NCBI RefSeq assembly: GCF_900115565.1
Contig: NZ_FOWW01000002.1
Coordinates: forward strand, 297,160 to 361,159
Reading direction: 5' to 3'
DNA length: 64,000 bases
From: Amycolatopsis arida
Lineage (GTDB): Bacteria > Actinomycetota > Actinomycetes > Mycobacteriales > Pseudonocardiaceae
Below are positions 56,230-64,000 of this stretch, one piece after another; the first letter of the stretch is position 1; each line of letters begins with the position of its first letter. A program made the position numbers and the translations under genes. Below the pieces are notes generated by a model. It worked only from the letters and a program-made list of their open reading frames with translations, made no database searches and had not been told where the DNA came from.

Positions 56230-56372
56230 GTACGTGTGCCCTCCTAGCACTGGGTCCTTGAGGTCGGACCGTGGACCCACACCGCTCCAGCAGATACGCC
56301 AGAGCCTATGACACGCCAAGTCACACTCAGTTGGCGCACTGCCGGAGGACGCTAAGAAGTCCGAGCACTCCC

Positions 56373-56410
56373 GGTCACTATTTGCGGGGCGATTGTGACC
56401 AAAGGGTGAC
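56373..56410 (-). promoter_or_regulatory. Shared operator-like element, copy 1 (before binding protein 1)
   Basis: GGTCAC-N16-GTGACC-N4-GGTGAC. The same three blocks with identical spacing occur at 58399-58436 before the second binding protein. Read toward the gene they give GTCAC-N6-GTCAC, the spacing of OmpR-family sites such as MtrA or GlnR half-sites. Confidence 0.6.
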
Positions 56411-56490
56411 TTGCGAGTGGTCAGCGAGTCAACAGCGGTTACCGAGCGAGATCAGCCGGACACTTACCGACCGACCGTTCGGCCGACGCG

Positions 56491-56527
56491 CCGCGGCCGC
56501 AGCACCCGGGGGGTGCCGCGGCCGCGG
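56491..56527 (-). terminator. Terminator after binding protein 2
   Basis: Arms CCGCGGCCGCAGCACCC and GGGTGCCGCGGCCGCGG pair over 17 positions with one mismatch and a three-base loop, 17 bases past the stop of the second binding protein. The remainder of the 314-base gap holds the copy-1 operator-like element and the promoter of binding protein 1. Confidence 0.75.
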
Positions 56528-56543
56528 TGCTGCGCGAGGACCG

Positions 56544-58313
56544 TCAGCTGGTGCGCTCCCACTCGCCCACGTTCCACAGCGGGCCGAGGTAGGACTGCAT
56601 GTACACCCGGTCGATACCGCGGAATCCCCACATCGAGGGAGTCTGGAACAGCGGCAACGACGCGTACCGCTCGGCGATCAGCCGGTCCGCCTCCTGGTAG
56701 GCCTTCACCGCCGTCGCCCGGTCGGTCGCCGAGACGGCCTTCTGGAGCGCCTCGTCGATCCGCGGGTCGGACAGTCCTTGGTAGTTCGACCCGCCACCCG
56801 TCGAGTAAATCGCTTGTGTGGCGACCTTGAACGGAGCCGACGACCAGCCGAACAGGGCGATGTCGTAGTCACCCTTGTCTAACCGGCCCTTCAGGAAGTT
56901 CGGGTCCGTGTCGTCCAGGATCTCCATGCCCGCGTTACGCGCCTGTGCCTGAATGATTTCCACCGTCTGGCTGCGCCGGGCGTTCTGGTTGTGCGAGATC
57001 CGCACCGAGAAGCGCTGGCCGTCCTTGGCGAAGATCCCGTCGGCACCCCTGGCCCAGCCGCCCTCCTCGAGCGTCCTGGCCGCGGCCTCGACGCCCTGGT
57101 TGACCTTGTCGCTGTAGTTGTCGACGAAGCCCTCCTCGCCCGGGAAGTAGATGAGGCTGTTCAGCGGCTGGGCGTCGTCCTGCACCGGCTTGATCAGCTT
57201 CTCGGCGATCTCCTGCCGGTTGACCAGCTGGAAGAACGCCCTGCGGGCGGCCTCGTCGGCGAACAGCCGGTTGAAGTTCAGGTCCAGGTGCTCGAAGGAC
57301 AGCCGGGACGCCGAGCCGTAGAGGACGCCCTGCGCGGTGAGACCGCGCAGGGTGGCCGCGGCGGTGGCGTCCGGCTGCACCGAGCCGATCACGTCCACCT
57401 CGCCGTTCTGCAGGGCGGTGGCCATGGCCTTGGTGTCCGGGATGGGTCGGATGATGATCTTGTTCGGGCCGCCCTTGGCGCCGATCCAGTTCGGGTTCTT
57501 CTCCAACGTCACCGTCTTGGAGTTCTGGTCGAACGCGGTGATCCGGTAGGGGCCGGAGCCGGGCATGGTGTCCGGGTTGAAGCCCTTCCACTCCTGGGTC
57601 CAGAAGTCACCGGCCTTGGCCAGCGCCTCGGCGTCGCCGCCCGGTTTCAACGCGGTGATGTCGGCGACGCCGGTCTGCTGCTCCAGCACGTGGGCCGGCA
57701 GCACGTGGGCGGGCTCGAACATGCTGCGGTAGTCCAGGTACGGCTCCCGGAACCGCGCCTCGAAGGTCAGGTCGTCCGTGCACGACGCCTCGCCCACCAG
57801 GTCGTAACCCTGCGTCTCGGCGGCGACGAACGACTCGATCGTGCCGGTCCGGGCCAGCCAGGCCAGGTAGAAGTCGTCGCAGTCCCACGTGCCGCCGTCC
57901 GACCACGTGACGCCCGGCTTGATCTTCCACTCCACGACCTGCGGGTCCGGGGAGGTGACCGTCACCGACTCCATCACGTCGGCGTTCAGCAGCACCTTGT
58001 TGTTGCCGTCGTACATGTGCGCGCCGGCCAGCACGGACACCAGCACGAACGTGTTGTACGAGGTGTTGGTGTCCGGGGTCTCGTTGTTGTACCCGGAGTA
58101 CCCCTCGTCGATCGCGACCGTGACCTGGTCGAACGAGCCAACCTCGGCCAGCCGGAACCGCTCCGCGTCCTGGGCCTTCCCGGTCGCCATGCTCTTGACG
58201 TCGGTGTTCCCACCGGTGTCCGGACCACCGCCGTCGTCCCCGCCACCGCACGCGCTCAGCGCGAGCGTCGCCGTCGCCAGCAGCGAGACCGCGGAGACCG
58301 TTGCTCTCCTCAT
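56544..58313 (-). CDS. Peptide-binding lipoprotein, tandem copy 2
   Basis: 589 residues, the same family-5 architecture as its neighbour and similar along its whole length (for example DVKSMATGKAQ near the N-terminus and GPLWNVGEWERTS at the end). The signal peptide ends in LSAC. Differences cluster in the ligand region, such as IESFVAAETQGYDLV in place of AESFTSASTTGYDLV. The pair arose by tandem duplication and probably differs in peptide preference. It has its own promoter region with the shared GGTCAC element and its own terminator, so the two are separately transcribed. Confidence 0.93.
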   Translation of the reverse strand: MRRATVSAVSLLATATLALSACGGGDDGGGPDTGGNTDVKSMATGKAQDAERFRLAEVGSFDQVTVAIDEGYSGYNNETPDTNTSYNTFVLVSVLAGAHMYDGNNKVLLNADVMESVTVTSPDPQVVEWKIKPGVTWSDGGTWDCDDFYLAWLARTGTIESFVAAETQGYDLVGEASCTDDLTFEARFREPYLDYRSMFEPAHVLPAHVLEQQTGVADITALKPGGDAEALAKAGDFWTQEWKGFNPDTMPGSGPYRITAFDQNSKTVTLEKNPNWIGAKGGPNKIIIRPIPDTKAMATALQNGEVDVIGSVQPDATAAATLRGLTAQGVLYGSASRLSFEHLDLNFNRLFADEAARRAFFQLVNRQEIAEKLIKPVQDDAQPLNSLIYFPGEEGFVDNYSDKVNQGVEAAARTLEEGGWARGADGIFAKDGQRFSVRISHNQNARRSQTVEIIQAQARNAGMEILDDTDPNFLKGRLDKGDYDIALFGWSSAPFKVATQAIYSTGGGSNYQGLSDPRIDEALQKAVSATDRATAVKAYQEADRLIAERYASLPLFQTPSMWGFRGIDRVYMQSYLGPLWNVGEWERTS

Positions 58314-58398
58314 CAGACGTGCCCTCCTGCACCTGGACCGCACGCGCCGGGGTACGCCGACGCGTTGTCGCGGACGCTATAGGGCCGGGCGTCCCGGC

Positions 58399-58436
58399 GG
58401 TCACATCGAAGCCGGCAATCGTGACCAAACGGTGAC
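58399..58436 (-). promoter_or_regulatory. Shared operator-like element, copy 2 (before binding protein 2)
   Basis: GGTCAC-N16-GTGACC-N4-GGTGAC, identical in layout to 56373-56410. It begins 85 bases before the gene and ends directly after the LpqW-like stop codon region (58442). Confidence 0.6.
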
Positions 58437-58441
58437 GACGG

Positions 58442-60181
58442 TCAGCGGGCCCCGCCGCGGGTCCAGTCGACGGCGGATCCGAACGGCCCGACCAGCGGCG
58501 GGCCCGGCGTGACGCCGAGGACTCCCTGCCCGATCGCCAGCGTGTCGGCGAGCTGGAACAGCGGAAGCACCACGCTCTGCCGCCACAGCTCGGGCTCCAG
58601 CTCGGCGAGCCCGTCAGCCAGCGGTCGCGCTCCGGTCAGGACGGCGTCGATGCTGGGCTGCAGGCCGCGCACGCAGAACGCGGCCGGGTTCGCCGGCGCC
58701 ACCGGCCCCGACTGGCCCTCCCGCTCGACCGGGCAGCCGAAGGTCGACGCCAGGGTCGAGGCGGCGTCGCCGCCGGTGGGCAGGGGCACCACGGCGATGT
58801 CCACCCCGACGCTGCCACCGGTGCCGGGCCGCTCGTCCGCCCCGGGCGTCGCCGGCATCGCCAGCAGGTTGGCGAACAGCTCGCGCGGCTGCGGGGTCAC
58901 CGTCCGCACGCCCACCCCGGCCGCGACGAGCTGCCGCTGCAACTCCTTGGCGATGCGGGCGTAGGGCTCCTGGTCGCCGGGCGCGGCCAGCACCACGGAC
59001 AGCGCCTTGCCGTCCCGGCTCCACGTCCCGGCTTCCTTGGTGTAGCCGGCGGCGGTCAGCAGCTCCCGGGCCCGCTCCGGGGCGGGCGCCGCCGGCGGGC
59101 CGGAGGCGGGAATGGTCGCGGAGTATTCGGGATCCGAGGGCGGGAGCACCAGCGCGTCGGCCCGCAGCGTCGCCGAAGGCCCGCCGGCGGCGCCCTCCTC
59201 GATCAGCCGGTCCCGGTCGATCAGCGCGGCGATGCCGGCGCGCACCTGGTCGTCGGCCAGCGCGCCGCCGATCGGGCGGAGCAGGACGCTGGCCAGCCGC
59301 GGCCTGGCCAGGGTGTGCAGCTGCACCGACGGCCCGAGCCGGCCGAACAGGTCGAGGCCGGTGGCGTCGGTGCGGGCGATGGTGAACTGGACGGTGCCGC
59401 TGCGCAGCGCGCCGACCATGTTCGCCTGGTCGGAGCCACGGAGCACGATCCGCTCGATCGCGGCCGGCTTCTCCCAGTACCGCTCGTTGCGCTCCAGCAC
59501 GATCTCGCCGCGGGCCAGGTCCAGCGTCTTGATGGCGAAGGGACCCCCGTAGGCGGGGAAGCTGTCGGCGAGCGCGCCACCCCAGCCGCCGGGAGCGTCC
59601 TTCAGCAGGTGGGCGGGCAGGAGATCGCCGAACAGCGTGCGCCAACCGGGGTAGGGCTTGCTGAAGGTGACCTCGACCCGTTTGCCGCCCTCGCTCGGCT
59701 GGATGCCGGAGATCAGCCGGTAGCCGGCGGGCGCGACGACGCCTGGCTCGGTCCTCATCGCCTGGGCCAGGTAGTCGAAGTCCTCCACCGCGATCGGGGC
59801 GCCGTCGGACCACGACGCGTCCGGGCGGATGGCGTAGGCGACGGTGAACGGTTCCTGCCGGACCACCTCGGCCGAGCGCATCACGGTCTCGTTCAGCACC
59901 GGCGAGCCGTCCTCACCGGGAACGAACACCGAGGGCAGCAGCAGCTGGGCCAGCGCGGAGGTGACGGTGGAGGAGTCGGCGATGGCGTGCGGGTTGTAGC
60001 CGCCGGCCACGTCGTCGACCCCGACCACGATCTGCGAGGTGTTGTCCGGCGGCGTGGTCGTGGACTCGGCCACCGGGGTGGGCGTGGTGGGGGGTGGCGG
60101 TGTGTTGCTGCACGCGGCGAGGACCAGCACCAGCACGGCCGCCAGTACCGAACCGGCTGTCCGCGCGCCTGTCCCCCGCAC
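58442..60181 (-). CDS. lpqW: LpqW-like family-5 lipoprotein
   Basis: 579 residues. The signal peptide ends in the lipobox LAAC, with a Pro/Thr linker (TPPPPTTPTPVAESTTTPP) after it. The family-5 fold follows (VAYAIRPDASWSDGAPI, DLARGEIVLERNERYW), but the ligand pocket is less conserved than in the two peptide-binding neighbours. Its place directly beside typA matches M. tuberculosis LpqW (Rv1166), which controls the balance of PIM and lipoarabinomannan synthesis rather than import. I infer that role from position only. GGAAGGA upstream supports the GTG at 60181. Confidence 0.8.
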   Translation of the reverse strand: MRGTGARTAGSVLAAVLVLVLAACSNTPPPPTTPTPVAESTTTPPDNTSQIVVGVDDVAGGYNPHAIADSSTVTSALAQLLLPSVFVPGEDGSPVLNETVMRSAEVVRQEPFTVAYAIRPDASWSDGAPIAVEDFDYLAQAMRTEPGVVAPAGYRLISGIQPSEGGKRVEVTFSKPYPGWRTLFGDLLPAHLLKDAPGGWGGALADSFPAYGGPFAIKTLDLARGEIVLERNERYWEKPAAIERIVLRGSDQANMVGALRSGTVQFTIARTDATGLDLFGRLGPSVQLHTLARPRLASVLLRPIGGALADDQVRAGIAALIDRDRLIEEGAAGGPSATLRADALVLPPSDPEYSATIPASGPPAAPAPERARELLTAAGYTKEAGTWSRDGKALSVVLAAPGDQEPYARIAKELQRQLVAAGVGVRTVTPQPRELFANLLAMPATPGADERPGTGGSVGVDIAVVPLPTGGDAASTLASTFGCPVEREGQSGPVAPANPAAFCVRGLQPSIDAVLTGARPLADGLAELEPELWRQSVVLPLFQLADTLAIGQGVLGVTPGPPLVGPFGSAVDWTRGGAR

Positions 60182-60379
60182 GTGTCGTCCTTCCTGCCCG
60201 TCCCGAGCCCACCCCTGGACCCGCCATGGTCGCACGCACCCCACCCCCAAGCCTCCGAGATTGCCAGACCGGCCGTGCCCGCCGCCTCCCGGATGGGGGA
60301 ACCGCCACCCGGCGGACGTTCGGTGGGCCCTTCCGGTTCCGTCTCGGCCGCGGGTCGCCAGCGCGGGGACGGGGGCGGG

Positions 60380-62284
<1,905 letters not shown>

Positions 62285-62421
62285 GCGTGAGCTCCTGTGG
62301 GTGGAAACAGTCGAAGGGCGACCGGGGAACTCGGCGCGGCAGCGATGCCGGAACGGCCGAGTACGGCCTCACCCAGCATACTGGGTGTGGGGCTGTGCCG
62401 AGTGCCACACCGCGATCAAGG

Positions 62422-62440
62422 ATAGGTTCGCCTAACCTAA
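62422..62440. promoter_or_regulatory. IdeR/DtxR-like iron box
   Basis: ATAGGTTCGCCTAACCTAA matches the 19-base iron-box consensus TTAGGTTAGSCTAACCTAA at 17 positions. It lies 48 bases before the small Cys-rich gene and 138 bases before typA on the other strand. Iron-loaded IdeR represses from such sites. Confidence 0.75.
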
Positions 62441-62487
62441 AAGGTCCTGTCGTCCCTGGCCGCGGCGGCCCCGATGTGGAGTGTGGT

Positions 62488-62661
62488 GTGGGCAAGAAGC
62501 ACGGCGGAGACCCGACGCGCGACCCCAAGGAGGTCGTGCGCAGGTTGATGAAGGCCGGCAAGGTCAAGAAGAAGTGCTGCCGGTCGAAGCCGCGATGCAA
62601 GAAGTGCCCGGTGCGCGCGTTGAAGAAGGCCCAGAAGGCCAAGGCGAAGCTCGCGGCCTGA
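62488..62661 (+). CDS. 57-residue basic Cys-rich protein
   Basis: 57 residues from a GTG, starting GKKHGGDPTRDPKEVVRRLM. A KCCRSKPRCKKC cluster gives four cysteines within eleven residues, followed by an Ala/Lys helix to the end. Nearly half the residues are Lys or Arg. No family name comes to mind, though similar small proteins occur in other actinobacteria. The cluster could bind zinc or an iron-sulfur centre. An IdeR-like box 48 bases upstream suggests iron control. The start is not certain: a GTG four codons earlier is in frame. Confidence 0.65.
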   Translation: MGKKHGGDPTRDPKEVVRRLMKAGKVKKKCCRSKPRCKKCPVRALKKAQKAKAKLAA

Positions 62662-62693
62662 GCGAACCCACCGGGTCGAGCACGGCCGTTCGC

Positions 62694-62993
62694 CTACCGC
62701 GGGATGGCCTCGTTCAGCGCACGCAGCTCCGGTGCCGTGCGGGTGGCGGAGAACTCGATCACCTCGTACTGGGCGAGGTGGCGCACCGCGAACGGGTCGG
62801 TGGCGAGGATGGCGTCCAGCTTCCCCCGGGACATCGGTCGGGCGATGATCACCCCGCCGGTGCGCGGGGTGCGCCGGCCAGACGCCAGGAAGTGGCCGCA
62901 CTCGTAGTGCTTCGCCAGCCATTCCGCGTGGTCGGGCAGTGCGTAGTCGATCTCCTGCAGGGGCGCCGTGTAGTTCACCAGGACGACATGCAT
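62694..62993 (-). CDS. YciI-like (YCII domain) protein
   Basis: 99 residues, a full single YCII domain: LVNYTAPLQEIDYALPDHAEWLAKHYECGHFLASG, with the conserved His and Asp in a loop and a ferredoxin-like fold. Related proteins act as small enzymes or sensors, but most are uncharacterised. It is convergent with the Cys-rich gene (33 bases apart) and divergent from the trp leader. A GTGAACGCTGTTCAC dyad lies about 30 bases upstream of its start and may be its operator. Confidence 0.85.
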   Translation of the reverse strand: MHVVLVNYTAPLQEIDYALPDHAEWLAKHYECGHFLASGRRTPRTGGVIIARPMSRGKLDAILATDPFAVRHLAQYEVIEFSATRTAPELRALNEAIPR

Positions 62994-63021
62994 GGTTCAA
63001 CGGTAGTCCCGCGCGAATCCG

Positions 63022-63036
63022 GTGAACGCTGTTCAC
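63022..63036. promoter_or_regulatory. 15-base dyad between yciI and the trp leader
   Basis: GTGAAC-GCT-GTTCAC is a perfect palindrome in the divergent region. It resembles small repressor operators; the regulator is unknown. Confidence 0.4.
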
Positions 63037-63145
63037 GCCGGCGTTGATGCACAGCGTTGACCCGCGTTTCGCCCGAACGAGGACGCTCCCGGACAAAGCC
63101 CCACCCCCGGTGACCAACGCCACCAACCCCCTTGGTGGCACTGCC

Positions 63146-63169
63146 GCCAGGAAGGCCACCTTCATGGCG
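63146..63169. repeat. Half copy of the 54-base element (copy C)
   Basis: GCCAGGAAGGCCACCTTCAT followed by GGCG is one arm of the element plus its outer border. The facing arm is absent. It lies just before the promoter of the trp leader. Confidence 0.6.
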
Positions 63170-63176
63170 TTTCGGC

Positions 63177-63182
63177 TAAGGT
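63177..63182 (+). promoter_or_regulatory. -10 hexamer of the trp leader (leaderless)
   Basis: TAAGGT lies six bases before the leader-peptide GTG at 63189 with no ribosome site, so transcription and translation probably start together. Confidence 0.55.
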
Positions 63183-63188
63183 GGGGGC

Positions 63189-63248
63189 GTGCGCGCTCGT
63201 CTCACCCAGTGGTGGCCGCCCTCCGGCGGCCCCGACGCTGTGCGCTGA
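63189..63248 (+). CDS. Trp leader peptide (19 residues)
   Basis: A 19-codon frame, VRARLTQWWPPSGGPDAVR, with tandem Trp codons at positions 8-9 and a TGA stop. Its stop comes just before the terminator hairpin, and the Trp codons overlap the first strand of a hairpin (63214-63231). This is the layout of a ribosome-sensed attenuator for tryptophan. Codon order, stop position and the three alternative stems all fit (see findings). Confidence 0.88.
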   Translation: MRARLTQWWPPSGGPDAVR

Positions 63249-63285
63249 CCACGTCCACGAAGGCCGCCCGACGGGCGGCCTTCGT
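63214..63285 (+). terminator. Trp attenuator (pause, antiterminator and terminator stems)
   Basis: Strand 1 GGCCGCC (63214-63220) pairs with strand 2 GGCGGCC (63225-63231). Strand 2 can instead pair with strand 3 GGCCGCC (63262-63268). Strand 3 normally pairs with strand 4 in a 12-14-base-pair terminator stem (63257-63285). A ribosome stalled at the Trp codons covers strand 1 and frees strand 2, so the terminator does not form. Confidence 0.85.
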
Positions 63286-63340
63286 CGTGCGCGAGGCCTT
63301 CCGCGGGTGGCGCCACCCGCACGACGCAGGAAGGCAAGCC

Positions 63341-64000
63341 ATGACCCGGCTCTCCGGCATCACCCCGTCCGGCCACGTCCAGCTCGGCAACTACCTCGGT
63401 GCGATCCGGCGGTGGGCGGCCGACGGGGGGCCCGACGACCTGTACTTCGTCTCCGACCTGCACGCCATGACCACGGCGCACAACCCGGCACGGCTGCGGG
63501 CGCTGGCCGCCGAGCAGCTCGCGGTGCTGGTGGCGGCCGGGGTGCCGGCGGAGTCGATCTTCGTGCAGTCCGACCTCGCCCGCGAGCTGGGCGCGCTGAC
63601 GTGGGTGCTGGAGTGCACGTGCAGCTACGGCGAGGCGGCGCGGATGATCCAGTTCAAGGAGAAGGCGAAGGGCAGGGCCGGGGTCCGGTTGAGCCTGCTC
63701 ACCTACCCGGTGCTGATGGCGGCGGACATCCTGCTGCAGGGCGCCACCGACGTGCCGGTCGGCGAGGACCAGCGCCAGCACGTCGAGCTGGCCAGGGCGT
63801 TGGCCCGGCGATTCAACACCACCTACGGCGAGGTCTTCGCGATGCCGCGCGCGGTGTTGCCGGTGGCCGGGGCGCGGGTGCGCGACCTGGCCGACCCGCG
63901 GCGGAAGATGTCCAAGTCGGCGGGAGACTCGGCCGGCGTGGTGTTCGTGCTGGACGAGCCGGACCAGGTCCGACGCAAGGTCCGGAGGGCGGTGACCGAC
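63341..64000 (+). CDS. trpS: Tryptophanyl-tRNA synthetase (3' truncated by window)
   Basis: At least 220 residues; it runs past the window end. Class I Rossmann start LSGITPSGHVQLGNYLGAIRRW has QLGN in place of the HIGH motif. Then DLHAMTTAHNP, GEDQRQHVELAR and the KMSKS loop RRKMSKSAGDSAG are visible. It charges tRNA-Trp. The upstream trp attenuator shows that it is made when Trp-tRNA is short. An inducible second TrpRS, indolmycin-resistant in Streptomyces coelicolor, is controlled in the same way, so this may be an auxiliary enzyme. GGAAGG supports the ATG. Confidence 0.93.
   Translation, partial: MTRLSGITPSGHVQLGNYLGAIRRWAADGGPDDLYFVSDLHAMTTAHNPARLRALAAEQLAVLVAAGVPAESIFVQSDLARELGALTWVLECTCSYGEAARMIQFKEKAKGRAGVRLSLLTYPVLMAADILLQGATDVPVGEDQRQHVELARALARRFNTTYGEVFAMPRAVLPVAGARVRDLADPRRKMSKSAGDSAGVVFVLDEPDQVRRKVRRAVTD

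Noticed and set aside
62422-62440. Attribution of the iron box to typA alone
   Set aside because: The box is 138 bases from typA but 48 bases from the Cys-rich gene, a more usual distance for repression; typA remains a secondary possibility.
63189-63340. T-box riboswitch before trpS
   Set aside because: No T-box consensus or specifier stem is seen; a translated leader with Trp codons explains the region better.

Overview
The window is high-GC actinobacterial DNA, most likely from the Pseudonocardiaceae (an Amycolatopsis-like genome; the genus is my guess). The evidence is WhiB1 and WhiB2, the MtrAB-LpqB system, mycothiol deacetylase MshB, long-form HPF, the 24-residue ribosomal protein bL37, a SigH/SigR-type sigma factor with a zinc anti-sigma factor, and a gene order that follows Mycobacterium tuberculosis.

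Region 1 (1-47 kb) follows the M. tuberculosis Rv3214-Rv3260c neighbourhood. It holds a histidine phosphatase, a broken GNAT acetyltransferase, a membrane protein, a lipid kinase, whiB1, pdtaS, bL37, rshA-sigH, a YbaK deacylase, an SRAP protein, rsgA, two related lipoproteins, pruA, a WS/DGAT-type acyltransferase, a TrmH methyltransferase, an Rv3235-type protein, secA, hpf, comF, lpqB-mtrB-mtrA-tmk, sahH, an APC permease, a cation-efflux protein, a pentapeptide-repeat protein, the mannose-activation set (manA, a SIS protein, a Trm112-like protein, manB), a DUF3499 protein, a zincin-like protein, a very large membrane glycosyltransferase and whiB2. Common themes are redox and stress sensing (WhiB, SigH), protein export (SecA), envelope control (MtrAB-LpqB) and mannose or glycan precursors.

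Region 2 (47-64 kb) joins this to a block resembling M. tuberculosis Rv1165-Rv1171. It holds a site-2 protease, an mshB operon, an oligopeptide ABC transporter (fused ATPase convergent with two permeases, plus two tandem binding proteins), an LpqW-like lipoprotein, typA, a small Cys-rich protein beside an iron box, a YciI protein, and a tryptophanyl-tRNA synthetase gene cut off by the window end.

The most interesting signals lie between genes. They are a textbook trp attenuator (leader peptide with Trp-Trp plus three alternative hairpins) before trpS; an IdeR/DtxR-like box before the 57-residue Cys-rich protein; two ~180-bp related elements in inverted orientation flanking tmk-mtrAB-lpqB, each with a DnaA-box-like core; a dispersed 54-bp palindromic element (two full copies and one half copy); an identical GGTCAC/GTGACC/GGTGAC layout upstream of both tandem binding-protein genes; and repeated short 'echoes' of gene 3' ends. 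I saw no tRNA, rRNA, transposase, prophage or CRISPR array.
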